This document shows, piece after piece, positions 7,210 through 16,106 of a stretch of DNA of 64,000 nucleotides. The number at the start of each line of letters is the position of its first letter. Position 1 is the stretch's first letter. Position numbers and translations under genes: made by a program. Location: the NCBI RefSeq assembly GCF_015350805.1, contig NZ_JADKSG010000002.1:248001-312000 (forward strand), given 5' to 3'. The stretch comes from Herbiconiux sp. VKM Ac-1786 (GTDB lineage Bacteria > Actinomycetota > Actinomycetes > Actinomycetales > Microbacteriaceae). Below the pieces are notes generated by a model that worked only from the letters and a program-made list of their open reading frames with translations, did not search any database and was not told the origin of the DNA.

Positions 7210-9744
7210 GTGACCTCCACCCCCTCCCGCCCGGCGATGCCGCAGCCCTTCGACCCCGATGCGGCCTACGACGCCTTCGCCGAGTGGGCGGCCGGCCGCG
7301 GCACTCCCCTCTATCCGGCGCAGGACGAGTCGGTGCTCGCCATCGTCTCGGGCGAGAACGTCATCCTCAGCACCCCCACGGGCACGGGCAAGTCGCTCGT
7401 GGCGGTCGGTGCCCATGCCACGGCGCTGGCCCAGGGCATCCGCAGCTATTACACGGCCCCGATCAAGGCCTTGGTGAGCGAGAAGTTCTTCGACCTGGTC
7501 GAGATCTTCGGGGCCACCAACGTGGGCATGGTCACGGGCGACTCGTCGGTGAATCCGGATGCTCCGATCATCTGCGCGACCGCCGAGATCCTCGCCAACC
7601 TGGCCCTCCGGCACGGCGCTGACACCGAGGCCGGCCAGGTCGTGATGGACGAGTTCCACTTCTACGCCGACCCCGATCGCGGCTGGGCGTGGCAGGTGCC
7701 GATCCTCGCGCTGCCGAACGCGCAGTTCGTGCTGATGTCGGCCACCCTCGGCGAGGTCGACTGGCTGGCCGAAGACCTCTCGCGCCGCACCGGCCGCGAG
7801 ACCACGGTCGTCACGGGCGTCGAGCGACCCGTGCCGCTGACGTTCAACTACGCCACGACGCCCATCCAGGAGACGGTCGAGGAGCTGCTGCAGACCCAGC
7901 GCGCCCCCGTCTACATCGTGCACTTCTCCCAGCTCGCCGCCATCGAGCGGGCGCAGGCCCTGTCGAGCATCAAGGTCGCGAGCCGGGAGGTGCGCGACGA
8001 GATCGCCGAGCTGATCGGGCCGTTCCGCTTCACGACGGCCTTCGGCAAGACGCTCGCGCGGCTGATCCGCATGGGCATCGGCGTGCACCACGCGGGCATG
8101 CTGCCGAAGTACCGTCGTCTCGTCGAGCGGCTCGCGCAGCGGGGCCTGCTCAAGGTCATCTGCGGCACCGACACGCTCGGTGTCGGCATCAACGTGCCGA
8201 TCCGCACGGTTCTGCTGTCGGCGCTGACCAAGTTCGACGGCACGCGGATGCGCCAGCTCACCGCGCGCGAGTTCCACCAGATAGCGGGTCGCGCGGGCCG
8301 CGCCGGCTACGACACCGCGGGCACGGTCGTGGTGCAGGCGCCCGAGCACGAGACCGAGAACCTCAAGGCGCTCGCCAAGATCGGCGACGATCCCAAGAAG
8401 CGCCGCAAGTTCATCCGCAAGAAGGCGCCCGAGGGCTTCGTCTCGTGGGGCGAGCCGAGCTTCGAGAAGCTGATCGCGGCCGAGCCCGAGAAGCTCACCT
8501 CGCAGCTCACGGTCACGCACGCGATGGTGCTGAACACGATCGCGCGCGGCGGCGACGTCGTGGCGAACATGCGCGCCCTGCTGGAGGACAACCACGAGCC
8601 GCGCGTGAAGCAGCGCGAGCTCATCCGGCAGGCCCTCGCGATCTACCGCACGCTCCGCACGGCGGGAGTGGTCGAGCAGGTCACCGACGCGGTCACGGGC
8701 ATCACGATCATCCGCCCCACCGTCGACCTGCAGCCGAACTTCGCGCTCAACCAGCCGCTGTCGCCGTTCGCACTCGCCGTCTACGACCTGCTCGACGAGG
8801 ACTCGCCGTCGTTCGCGCTCGACGTGGTGTCGGTCACCGAGGCCATCCTCGACGACCCCCGGCCGGTGCTCTCGGCGCAGCAGTTCGTGGCACGCGGCGA
8901 GGCCGTGCAGGCGATGAAGGCCGAGGGCATCGAGTACGAGCAGCGCATGGAGCTGCTCGACGAGGTCACCTACCCGAAGCCGCTGCTCGGCCTGCTGAGC
9001 GAGGCGTTCGACACCTACCGCGCCTCGCAGCCGTGGATCGGCGACTTCGACATCTCGCCGAAGTCGGTCATCCGCGACATGTACGAGCGGGCGATGTCGT
9101 TCGGCGAGTACATCGCGTTCTACCGGCTGCCCCGCTCGGAGGGCCTGGTGCTGCGCTACCTCTCCGACGCCTACCGCACGCTGCGCTCGACGGTGCCCGA
9201 CGAGCTGAAGAACGACGACCTGCTCGACCTGATCGAGTGGCTCGGCGAGCTCGTTCGGCAGACCGACTCGAGCGTGCTCGACGAGTGGGAGGCGCTGATC
9301 GACCCCGCCGCCGTCGAGGCCGCCGCCCGGCGCGAGGAGTCGGAGGAGGCCGTGGTGCCCCCGGCGCCGAAGCTGCTCACCTCGAACCCGCGGGCGTTCC
9401 GCATCCTGGTGCGCAACGAGCTGTTCCGTCGGGTCACGCTGGCCGCCCGCGAGGCCTGGGACGAGCTCGGCGAGCTCGACGCCTCCTCGGGCTTCACCGC
9501 CGACCGTTGGGCCACCGCGATGGACGACTACTACGACGTGCACGACTCGGTGGGCATCGGCCCGCACGCCCGCAGCGCGGCCCTCCTCATCCTCGAGGAG
9601 CAGCCGACGGTGTGGCGCGCCCGGCAGATCTTCGACGACCCGGCCGGCGACCACGACTGGGGCATCACCGCCGAGATCGACCTCGCTGCCTCGAACGAGG
9701 CGGGCACGGCGGTCGTGCGGGTGACGGCGGTCGACCAGCTCTAG
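7210..9744 (+). CDS. DEAD/DEAH-box helicase, Ski2-like with DUF3516 C-terminus
   Basis: An 844-residue superfamily 2 helicase. Domain 1 has Walker A TPTGTGKS (GTGKS at 58-62), DEFH (147-150) in the Walker B position and SATLG; domain 2 has QIAGRAGRAG, the motif VI arginine finger of Ski2-like enzymes. The C-terminal half matches the DUF3516 region that accompanies this actinobacterial helicase family, probably an RNA helicase, although the substrate is not established. The GTG start at 7210 follows directly on the intergenic region divergent from the S4 gene. It ends 58 bp before the convergent GNAT gene. Full length, no frameshift seen. Confidence 0.9.
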   Translation: MTSTPSRPAMPQPFDPDAAYDAFAEWAAGRGTPLYPAQDESVLAIVSGENVILSTPTGTGKSLVAVGAHATALAQGIRSYYTAPIKALVSEKFFDLVEIFGATNVGMVTGDSSVNPDAPIICATAEILANLALRHGADTEAGQVVMDEFHFYADPDRGWAWQVPILALPNAQFVLMSATLGEVDWLAEDLSRRTGRETTVVTGVERPVPLTFNYATTPIQETVEELLQTQRAPVYIVHFSQLAAIERAQALSSIKVASREVRDEIAELIGPFRFTTAFGKTLARLIRMGIGVHHAGMLPKYRRLVERLAQRGLLKVICGTDTLGVGINVPIRTVLLSALTKFDGTRMRQLTAREFHQIAGRAGRAGYDTAGTVVVQAPEHETENLKALAKIGDDPKKRRKFIRKKAPEGFVSWGEPSFEKLIAAEPEKLTSQLTVTHAMVLNTIARGGDVVANMRALLEDNHEPRVKQRELIRQALAIYRTLRTAGVVEQVTDAVTGITIIRPTVDLQPNFALNQPLSPFALAVYDLLDEDSPSFALDVVSVTEAILDDPRPVLSAQQFVARGEAVQAMKAEGIEYEQRMELLDEVTYPKPLLGLLSEAFDTYRASQPWIGDFDISPKSVIRDMYERAMSFGEYIAFYRLPRSEGLVLRYLSDAYRTLRSTVPDELKNDDLLDLIEWLGELVRQTDSSVLDEWEALIDPAAVEAAARREESEEAVVPPAPKLLTSNPRAFRILVRNELFRRVTLAAREAWDELGELDASSGFTADRWATAMDDYYDVHDSVGIGPHARSAALLILEEQPTVWRARQIFDDPAGDHDWGITAEIDLAASNEAGTAVVRVTAVDQL

Positions 9745-9802
9745 GCGCGGGTCCCGTCCTGGTTCCCGGGTGGCCGACGACGAGCGGATGCCCGTCCGGC
9801 GG

Positions 9803-10297
9803 TCACCCGTCGGCGGGCCGTTCCAGGCAGACGAGCCCGGCGCGGGAGTCCCACGACGGCACGTGCGTGAACCCGAGCCGCTCGTAGAGGGCGATCGCCG
9901 TGGTTCGCCACTCCCAGACCGAGAGCCGGAGGCCCTCGCCGGCGGCAGTGGCGCGGGAGGCGGCCTCGAGCAGCAGGTGCTTCGCCAGGCCTCGCCCACG
10001 GGCCTCGGGCTCCACCCACAGCCTCTTCACCTCGACCCAGTCCGGCGAGGTGGAGCTGAGGACGAGCATGCCGAGGGGCCTGTCGAGTGACCGCGCCAGA
10101 AGCACCGTCGACCCGGCGAAGGCCGTCACCGGATCCTCCGTCTCGGCCCGGTAGCGGTCGGACAGCTCGACCGCCGACGCCCCCTTCTCGCTCTCGGTCT
10201 GCTGGTGGTAGTGCCCCACCATCGCCGCGACCGCAGCCCGATCGGCGGCGTCGGACGGGTTCCAGGGGTCAACGTGCAGCGGGGCCGGGGTGGTCAT
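9803..10297 (-). CDS. GNAT family N-acetyltransferase
   Basis: A 164-residue acetyltransferase with the acetyl-CoA-binding motif RGRGLAKHLL (Q/R-x-x-G-x-A/G type) near residue 95, preceded by the beta-strand WVEVKRLWV and followed by AIALYERLGF, as in standard GNAT proteins. It would move an acetyl group from acetyl-CoA to an amine; the acceptor is unknown. Its ATG overlaps the stop of the upstream RibD-like gene (10294-10297), placing it last in a likely folP-like/RibD-like/GNAT operon. Confidence 0.88.
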   Translation of the reverse strand: MTTPAPLHVDPWNPSDAADRAAVAAMVGHYHQQTESEKGASAVELSDRYRAETEDPVTAFAGSTVLLARSLDRPLGMLVLSSTSPDWVEVKRLWVEPEARGRGLAKHLLLEAASRATAAGEGLRLSVWEWRTTAIALYERLGFTHVPSWDSRAGLVCLERPADG

Positions 10298-11091
10298 GCG
10301 GCTGCGCGGGTCCAGCGGGAGAGCAGGAGGCTGTCGCTCTGGAGGAGGCCCGCGAGTGCGAGGTGGCGGGGGACGACGGGGGCGCCGGTGCTGCCGCCGG
10401 CGCCGCTGGTAGCGCCGCCGGCTCGGGCGATGCGGGGGCCGGCGCCGCCCTCGAGCACCGGGCTGAGCGTGAGGCAGAGCTCGTCGACGAGGTCGGCCGC
10501 GATCAGGTCGCCGAAGAACGACGGGCCGCCCTCGCAGAGGATCTGGGTGAGGCCCCGCTCGTGCAGCTCCCGCACGACGAGTGCGGGGTCGACCCGCTCG
10601 TCGCCGGCGTCGACGACGTCGGCGACGGGGGCGAGCCGCCGCCGGGCGTCCGGCGGCGCTGCCTTCGAGGTGAACACGAGAGGTCGGCGGGGGGCCTTCG
10701 CGAACAGGTCGGATGCCGGGTCGAGGTCGAGCCGACCGCTCACCAGCGCCATGGCGGGGTGCACGGGCATCCGGAGTGCCTCGCGCCAGCCGTGGAAGCG
10801 CTCGTCGACGGTGAGGGCGCCGTACCCTTCGGCGCGCGCGGTGCCGGCACCGACCAGCACCACGTCGGCGACCCCGCGCAGGATGTTGAAGACGACCTTG
10901 TCGGCGGGGCCGCCGAGACCGCCGGACAGGCCGTCGACGGTCGCCGATCCGTCGACGCTCTGCACGAAGTTCACCCGGAGCCGCGGGGTCGCGCGGTCGG
11001 GCGAGTAGAGCGAGAGCAGCTCCTCGGGGGCGAGCGGGGCCGACGGTGTGGGGAAGAGCTCGACGATGTCGGGGGTGGGTGGAACGGTCAT
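10294..11091 (-). CDS. RibD C-terminal domain (pyrimidine reductase-like) protein
   Basis: A 265-residue protein with the dihydrofolate-reductase-like RibD C-terminal fold: NFVQSVDGSATVDG near residue 39, GVADVVLVGAGTARAEGYG near residue 75, and the closing motif ILCEGGPSFFGDLIAADLVDEL near residue 190. In riboflavin synthesis this domain reduces a ribosyl-pyrimidine with NADPH, but here the deaminase domain of RibD is missing, so a stand-alone reductase of uncertain substrate is likely. It lies 23 bp downstream of the folP-like gene on the same strand and overlaps the GNAT start, suggesting a co-transcribed group linked to pterin or pyrimidine chemistry. Confidence 0.87.
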   Translation of the reverse strand: MTVPPTPDIVELFPTPSAPLAPEELLSLYSPDRATPRLRVNFVQSVDGSATVDGLSGGLGGPADKVVFNILRGVADVVLVGAGTARAEGYGALTVDERFHGWREALRMPVHPAMALVSGRLDLDPASDLFAKAPRRPLVFTSKAAPPDARRRLAPVADVVDAGDERVDPALVVRELHERGLTQILCEGGPSFFGDLIAADLVDELCLTLSPVLEGGAGPRIARAGGATSGAGGSTGAPVVPRHLALAGLLQSDSLLLSRWTRAAA

Positions 11092-11114
11092 CCTCAGGCC
11101 TCTCTCGGCGGGGG

Positions 11115-12011
11115 TCAGACGTTGTGCGACAGGAAGGAGGGTTCGCGGAAGCCGAGCACGGTCTCGAGCATGCGCATCGACGCGACCGAGGCGCGCACGT
11201 CGTGCATGCGCACGATACGGGCGCCGAGCATGGCGCAGACGGTGGCGGCCACGAGCGAGCCTTCGAGGCGGTCGGGCTTGGCGGCGTCGAGCGATTCGCC
11301 CACGAAGTCCTTGTTCGACACCGCGGCGAGGGCGGGCAGGCCGATCGCGGCGATCTCGTCGAAGCGGCGCGTGAGCTCGAGGCTGTGCAGCGTGTTCTTG
11401 TTGAGGTCGTGCCCCGGGTCGATGTAGAGCGCGCTCTCGGCGATGCCGGCGTCGATCGCGCGCCCGACCCGCTCGACGATGAACGCCCGCACCTCGTCGA
11501 CCACGTCGTCGTACTGCGGCCGTGGATACGGCGTGCGGGGCTCGGCGAGCGAGTGCGTCACGACGAGAGACCCGCCCCCGTCGGCGACCGCGGCGGCCAT
11601 CTCGGGGTCGCTCAGCCCGGTCGTGTCGTTCACGACGTGCGCGCCCGCGGCGAGGCAGGCGGCGGCGACGGATGCGCGGAAGGTGTCGACCGAGATGACG
11701 ACGTCGCTCACCCCGGCCAGCTGCGCCACCACCGGCAGCACGCGGTCGAGCTCCTCGGCCTCTTCGATCTCGGGCCCCGGAGCGAACTTCGCCCCGCCGA
11801 TGTCGACCCAGTCGGCGCCCGCCTCGGCCGCGGCGACCGCGCTCGCGACGGCCTTGTCGAGCGCGAACGTGGCGCCCCGGTCGAAGAAGGAGTCGGGGGT
11901 GCGGTTGACGATCGCCATCACGGCGATGCGCCGGTCGAAGTCGATGACGCGCTCGCCGTGCCGCGTCGGGAAGCGCCGCAGCGGGTGGCGGAGCTCGGGT
12001 GTGACGATCAT
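11115..12011 (-). CDS. Dihydropteroate synthase family protein, FolP2-like
   Basis: A 298-residue TIM-barrel pterin-binding protein. It has MAIVNRTPDSFFDRG where true DHPS has a NVTPDSFSDGG-type loop, DIGGAKFAPG in place of the DIGGESTRPG motif whose Ser/Thr/Arg contact p-aminobenzoate, and NKDFVGESL and RMHDV toward the end. This pattern matches the mycobacterial FolP2 branch rather than FolP1; FolP2 was reported to lack DHPS activity. The frame is open to 12071, but that start would run into the divergent NUDIX gene; ATG 12011 (M-I-V-T-P-E-L) is preferred, although the ribosome site is weak. A catalytic role in folate synthesis is therefore doubtful. Confidence 0.85.
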   Translation of the reverse strand: MIVTPELRHPLRRFPTRHGERVIDFDRRIAVMAIVNRTPDSFFDRGATFALDKAVASAVAAAEAGADWVDIGGAKFAPGPEIEEAEELDRVLPVVAQLAGVSDVVISVDTFRASVAAACLAAGAHVVNDTTGLSDPEMAAAVADGGGSLVVTHSLAEPRTPYPRPQYDDVVDEVRAFIVERVGRAIDAGIAESALYIDPGHDLNKNTLHSLELTRRFDEIAAIGLPALAAVSNKDFVGESLDAAKPDRLEGSLVAATVCAMLGARIVRMHDVRASVASMRMLETVLGFREPSFLSHNV

Positions 12012-12069
12012 GTTTCCATCATGGTCGTTCGGGCGGGTCGCCCGGGTCGCTCCGTGAGAAGGTGGAGTC

Positions 12070-12972
12070 ATGACGGCACTTCCCCCGACGCATCCGCGGG
12101 ACAGCGGCGACGCCTGGGTCGAGGGGCCCGACGGCCGCCGGTTCTGGGGCCGCTACGGTGCGGCCGGGCTGCTGGTGCACGACGAGGCGGCGGGCATCCT
12201 GCTGCAGCACCGGGCCGAGTGGAGCCACTTCGGCGGCACCTGGGGCCTGCCCGGCGGCGCCCGACACGAGGGAGAGTCGGCGGTCGAGGGCGCCATCCGC
12301 GAGTCGGAGGAGGAGGCCGGGGTGCCGGCCGACGCGCTGCAGCTCGCGTTCACCTCGGTGCTCGACCTCGGCTACTGGTCGTACGTCACCGTGGTCACCA
12401 CGACGTCCCGCCCGTTCGCCCCGCGCATCGGCGACGCCGAGAGCCTGGAGCTGCGCTGGGTGCCGCTCGAGGAGGTCGACTCCCTGCCGCTGCACCCGGG
12501 GTTCGGCTCGGCCTGGCCCGTGCTGCGCGAGCGGCTGGGGGAGCGCATCCGGGTGGTGGTCGACGCGGCGAACGTGGTCGGCTCGGTGCCCGACGGCTGG
12601 TGGAAGGACCGGGCGGGGGCCGCTGACCGCTTGGTCGCCCGTCTCGCCCGCCTCGGCGAGGCCGGCATCGAGACCTCGGAGCTCGCACCCGGATCCGGTG
12701 CGGGGCGCAGCTGGCCCCGAATCGACGTCGTGCTCGAGGGGCAGGCGAAGGATGCGGTGGCCGCCGACTCGGGGCAGGTCACCGTGCTGCGTGCGGCCGG
12801 CTCGGGCGACGACGCGATCGTCGACGAGGTCGCGCGGGCGGCGCGGCAGCCGGTGCCCGAGCGGGTCGTCGTGGTGACCGCGGATCGCGGGCTGATCGAG
12901 CGGGTGCGGGAGCACGGGGCCGAGGTGCGCGGGCCGGGCTGGCTGCGCGGACTGATCGACGCGCTGGACTGA
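12070..12972 (+). CDS. NUDIX hydrolase fused to an NYN/PIN-like domain
   Basis: A 300-residue two-domain protein. Residues 1-150 are a NUDIX hydrolase with a complete box G-x5-E-x7-REUxEExG at 63-85 (GGARHEGESAVEGAIRESEE), an enzyme class that cleaves nucleoside diphosphate derivatives with Mg2+. Residues about 158-300 form a separate alpha/beta domain starting RIRVVVDAANVVGS (Asp165, Asn168) and containing VVVTADRGL, typical of NYN/YacP-like PIN-type ribonucleases. ATG 12070 has GGTGGAG upstream and lies 58 bp from the divergent FolP2-like start. The fusion suggests RNA or nucleotide housecleaning; the substrate of either domain is unknown. Confidence 0.85.
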   Translation: MTALPPTHPRDSGDAWVEGPDGRRFWGRYGAAGLLVHDEAAGILLQHRAEWSHFGGTWGLPGGARHEGESAVEGAIRESEEEAGVPADALQLAFTSVLDLGYWSYVTVVTTTSRPFAPRIGDAESLELRWVPLEEVDSLPLHPGFGSAWPVLRERLGERIRVVVDAANVVGSVPDGWWKDRAGAADRLVARLARLGEAGIETSELAPGSGAGRSWPRIDVVLEGQAKDAVAADSGQVTVLRAAGSGDDAIVDEVARAARQPVPERVVVVTADRGLIERVREHGAEVRGPGWLRGLIDALD

Positions 12973-13011
12973 GCACCGGTGTCCGGGGTGTGACGTAGTC
13001 TTCATGCCACG

Positions 13012-14028
13012 ATGAGCTCCTCGACCGCTTCGCCCCAGGCGCACGCTCCCGAGCTCGAGACGGTCTACCGGCCGCGGGGTCCGCTCGATCTGCGGGGCAC
13101 GCTGTCGCCCCATCGGCGTGGGGCCGGAGATCCGTGCACGCGGCTCGACGAGAACGGCGGGGTGTGGATCGCGCTGCGCACGGGTGGTGAGACGCCGGGC
13201 GTCGCGACGCTGCTGCTCACGCCGGGGGCGGGCGAGGTTCGGGTACGGGCCTGGGGGAGCGGAGCATCCGTCGCCGTGTCGATGGTGCCCGAACTGCTCG
13301 GCGAGGGTGACGACTGGAGCGATCTCGACACCTCGGGTCACCCGCTGCTCGCCGACTCCGCGCGCCGCAACGCGGGGCTGCGGCTCACCCGCTCGGGGCG
13401 CGTGCTCGATGCGCTGGCACCGGCGGTGATCGAGCAGCGGGTGACGTCGGTCGAGGCGTTCCGGGCGTGGCGCATCCTGCTGACGGCGTACGGGGAGATC
13501 GCGCCGGGGCCGCTGGGGAGCGGTGCCGCCGACCGTCACTCGCACGCGGCGTACGGCCGGCCGGCCTTCGGGCACGCGCCGCTGCGGCTGCCGCTCACGC
13601 CCGAGCAGTGGCGCCGCATCCCGTCGTGGGAGTGGCACCGGGCCGGGGTCGACCCGGGTCGTTCGCGCACGGTGCTGCAGGCGGCGACCGTCGCGTCGGG
13701 GCTCGAACGCACGCTCGCGCTCGGCCGGGGCGGCGACGAGGTGCTCCGCCGGCTGCGCACGGTGAACGGGGTGGGGGTCTGGACGGCGGCCGAGACGGCT
13801 CAGCGCGCGCACGGCGACGCCGACGCGGTGAGCTTCGGCGACTACCACCTGGCGGCCACCGTCGGCTGGGCGCTCGTGGGCGAGCCGATCGACGACGACG
13901 CGCTGGCCGAGCTGCTCGAGCCGTGGCGCGGTCAGCGGCAGCGCATCGTGCGGCTGGTGCTCGCGAGCGGGTTCAGGCCGCCGCGGCGGGGGCCGCGGAT
14001 GACGATCCAGGATCATCGGGGGTACTGA
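13012..14028 (+). CDS. DNA-3-methyladenine glycosylase, AlkA-like (HhH-GPD)
   Basis: A 338-residue DNA glycosylase of the HhH-GPD superfamily. The helix-hairpin-helix region is LRTVNGVGVWTAAETAQRA and the catalytic Asp is Asp277 in SFGDYHLA, at the spacing expected for AlkA/Ogg-type enzymes. The N-terminal half resembles the beta-rich AlkA N domain. Function: base excision repair, removing alkylated purines. It follows the NUDIX-NYN gene by 39 bp on the same strand. The C-terminal end GPRMTIQDHRGY is a typical tail of actinobacterial members. Confidence 0.88.
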   Translation: MSSSTASPQAHAPELETVYRPRGPLDLRGTLSPHRRGAGDPCTRLDENGGVWIALRTGGETPGVATLLLTPGAGEVRVRAWGSGASVAVSMVPELLGEGDDWSDLDTSGHPLLADSARRNAGLRLTRSGRVLDALAPAVIEQRVTSVEAFRAWRILLTAYGEIAPGPLGSGAADRHSHAAYGRPAFGHAPLRLPLTPEQWRRIPSWEWHRAGVDPGRSRTVLQAATVASGLERTLALGRGGDEVLRRLRTVNGVGVWTAAETAQRAHGDADAVSFGDYHLAATVGWALVGEPIDDDALAELLEPWRGQRQRIVRLVLASGFRPPRRGPRMTIQDHRGY

Positions 14029-14046
14029 GGGCCTCGTTCGCCCCTT

Positions 14047-14088
14047 GGCGCTCGGCGCTCGGCGCTCGGCGCTCGGCGCTCGGCGCTT
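14047..14088. repeat. 7-bp tandem repeat (GGCGCTC) x6
   Basis: Five exact copies of GGCGCTC at 14047-14081 and a sixth ending in T at 14082-14088, in the 83-bp gap between the convergent AlkA-like gene and the lysozyme-fold gene. Probably a slippage-prone spacer; no function seen. Confidence 0.9.
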
Positions 14089-14111
14089 GCCCGGCTCGTG
14101 GCGTGTGCGGC

Positions 14112-15350
14112 TCAGTACCAGTGCGGGTTGCGGGCGTTCCAGGCCGAGAGCGCACCGCAGGGCGTGCCGTAGCGGTCGGAGATGTAGTTCATGCCCCAGA
14201 TGATCTGCGTCTCGTGGTTGGTGACGTAGTCGGTGCCGACCGAGGCCATCTTCGACGCGGGCAGCGACTGCGGGATGCCGTAGGCCCCGCTCGAGGGGTT
14301 GTAGGCGTTCGCGCGCCAGCCCGACTCGCCGATCCACAGCTGTACGAGGCAGCCGAACTGGTCGCCGCCCCAGCCGTAGTTGCCGAGGATGCTCTGCGCG
14401 TAGGCCTGCGCCACCGAGGCCGGAGCGACCTCGCCCGGCACCCAGGCGCTGCCCGGGGCATCCTGATCGGCGAGAGCCTGACGCTGCCGCTCCTCCTCCT
14501 GCCGCTTGGCCTCCTCGCCGGCGCGGTAGCGCGACTCGACGTCGGCCGTGACGTTCTTCAGCGACGCCAGCTGGGTGACGAGGAAGTCGCTGCGGTTCTG
14601 CTCCTCGGCGAGCTGGGCGTCGGCGGCGGCCTGCGCGTCCTCGGCGGCCTGCAGCCGCTCGTCGGCGGCCGTCTCCAGCTGGTCGCGCTCGGTCTTGGCG
14701 GCCTGGGCCTGCTCCTCGAGGGCCTTGGCGGTGTTCTTCGCGGCCTCGGCGGCCTCGCGGATCTGGCCCGTGCGCTCCGTCAGCTTCGTCATCGTGCCGA
14801 GCTGGTAGAGCAGCGAGTCGGAGTTGTTCTGGTTCAGCACGAGGTTCATCGTCGTGTCGCCACCCGAGCGGTAGAGCTGCGCGGCGAGGAGTCCGGCCTG
14901 GGTCGTCGCGGTGTCGGCCTTCGCGCTCGCGTCGTCGGCCTGGGTCTGGAGGGTCGTGGCGTAGGCGGTCGCGGCCTCGGCGGCGGCCTTGGCCTGGAGG
15001 TACTCCTGGCCGGCCTGCAGCGCCTCGTTGGCACGCTGGGCGGAGACCGACGAGAGCTCGTCGAGGAGGGACGTGATCTTGGTGACCTCGGCGGCGGTGG
15101 CCTGCTCGTTCTGCTTCGCGGCGTTGACCTCGTCCCAGCTGGGGTAGTCGACGCGGGGAGCGACGCCGGCGGTCACGGCGGTCGTGGTCGCGGCGGCGCC
15201 GGACGTGGTGGCGGCGGCGCCTGAGGTCGTGGCGGCCGAGCCGGTCGTGACGCTCGTCCCGGCAGCCGCACTGGCCGGCACCCCGGCGCACGCGACGAGC
15301 GCGCTCACGACGGCGACGGTGCCCCAGCTGCGGGCGGACGGCTTCCACAT
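14112..15350 (-). CDS. Secreted coiled-coil protein with lysozyme-like (SLT) domain
   Basis: A 412-residue exported protein. The start at ATG 15350 is chosen because GGAGG precedes it and it yields a clean signal peptide (MWKPSARSW, hydrophobic core, ASAAAG cleavage region); the frame is open 15 codons further. A Thr/Ala-rich linker and a coiled coil (about residues 80-290, with LNQNNSDSLLYQLG) precede a C-terminal lysozyme-superfamily domain: IGESGW with Glu342, YNPSSGAYGIPQSLP, and a closing ALSAWNARNPHWY. This architecture is common in actinobacterial peptidoglycan-cleaving or RipA-partner proteins. The likely role is cell-wall lysis or remodelling outside the membrane. Confidence 0.87.
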   Translation of the reverse strand: MWKPSARSWGTVAVVSALVACAGVPASAAAGTSVTTGSAATTSGAAATTSGAAATTTAVTAGVAPRVDYPSWDEVNAAKQNEQATAAEVTKITSLLDELSSVSAQRANEALQAGQEYLQAKAAAEAATAYATTLQTQADDASAKADTATTQAGLLAAQLYRSGGDTTMNLVLNQNNSDSLLYQLGTMTKLTERTGQIREAAEAAKNTAKALEEQAQAAKTERDQLETAADERLQAAEDAQAAADAQLAEEQNRSDFLVTQLASLKNVTADVESRYRAGEEAKRQEEERQRQALADQDAPGSAWVPGEVAPASVAQAYAQSILGNYGWGGDQFGCLVQLWIGESGWRANAYNPSSGAYGIPQSLPASKMASVGTDYVTNHETQIIWGMNYISDRYGTPCGALSAWNARNPHWY

Positions 15351-15539
15351 GGCCTCCAGGGTATGTGACGAAAGTGAAAGACGGGGCGATGACACCGGGC
15401 GCGTCCATCCGCTTCCACGCCGATTCGGAGGTTCTGGACACCAGCCCGGAATAAAGCTGTGCTTTCATGCATTTGTATAGACCGTGGGGACGGGTGATCG
15501 CTCCCCCCGCCATCGTTCACACTCACGAAAGAGGAACAC

Positions 15540-16094
15540 ATGACCGACACCATCGAGATCCCCGGGTACAAGGCCGGCACCTGGACCGTCGACCCCTCGC
15601 ACTCCGAGGTCGCCTTCTCCGTCCGCCACATGCTGATCAGCAAGGTCAAGGGCAAGTTCGAGAAGTTCGACGCGACCTTCGTCACCACCGAGAACCCGCT
15701 CGACACCAAGGTCACCGCGACCGCCGACGTCGCCTCCGTCAACACCAACGACAAGAACCGCGACGGCCACCTCGCGACCAACGACTTCTTCGACGCCCCC
15801 ACCCACCCCGAGCTGAAGTTCGTCTCCACCGGCGTGCGCGTCGAGGGCGGCGACTACAAGATCGACGGCGACCTCACCATCAAGGGCGTCACCAAGCCGG
15901 TCACCTTCGACTTCGAGTTCGGCGGCTTCGGCACCGACGCTTACGGCAACTACAAGGCCGGCTTCGAGGCCAAGACCGAGATCGACCGCAACGACTTCGG
16001 CGTCAACTGGAACGCCGCGCTCGAGACCGGTGGCGTCCTCGTCGGCGACAAGGTCACCATCACGCTCGACGTGCAGGCCGTCCTCTCCGCCTGA
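15540..16094 (+). CDS. YceI family protein
   Basis: A 184-residue YceI/lipocalin-like protein: GTWTVDPSHSEVAFSVRHM near the N-terminus, VSTGVRVEGGDYKIDGDLTIKGVTKPV in the middle and DRNDFGVNWNAALETGG near the end, all family hallmarks. Members bind isoprenoid-type lipids in an extended beta-barrel; many are periplasmic, but this one has no signal peptide, as usual in actinobacteria. Start supported by AGAGGA ahead of ATG 15540. A 189-bp divergent region separates it from the secreted lysozyme-fold gene, and a strong hairpin follows its stop, so it is probably monocistronic. Confidence 0.93.
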   Translation: MTDTIEIPGYKAGTWTVDPSHSEVAFSVRHMLISKVKGKFEKFDATFVTTENPLDTKVTATADVASVNTNDKNRDGHLATNDFFDAPTHPELKFVSTGVRVEGGDYKIDGDLTIKGVTKPVTFDFEFGGFGTDAYGNYKAGFEAKTEIDRNDFGVNWNAALETGGVLVGDKVTITLDVQAVLSA

Positions 16095-16106
16095 TCCACC
16101 CCGTCC

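Noticed and set aside
6586-9999. Very long open frame on the reverse strand (over 1100 codons) opposite the helicase and S4 genes
   Set aside because: High GC leaves antisense frames open; the opposite strand carries complete helicase motifs, and this frame has no recognisable domain.
14047-14088. Possible CRISPR array
   Set aside because: Contiguous 7-bp repeats with no spacers; no cas genes in the window. The 21-, 30- and 126-bp tandem repeats also lack spacers.
12019-15513. Open reverse frame of about 1160 codons across the NUDIX, glycosylase and lysozyme-fold genes
   Set aside because: It is antisense or frame-shifted relative to three well-supported genes and is low in complexity (Arg/Pro/His-rich).
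15440-15539. Stress sigma-factor promoter before YceI (GGAAT at 15448 and TATAGA at 15476)
   Set aside because: Spacing does not fit SigH/SigR consensus or a -35/-10 pair; too weak to list as a promoter.
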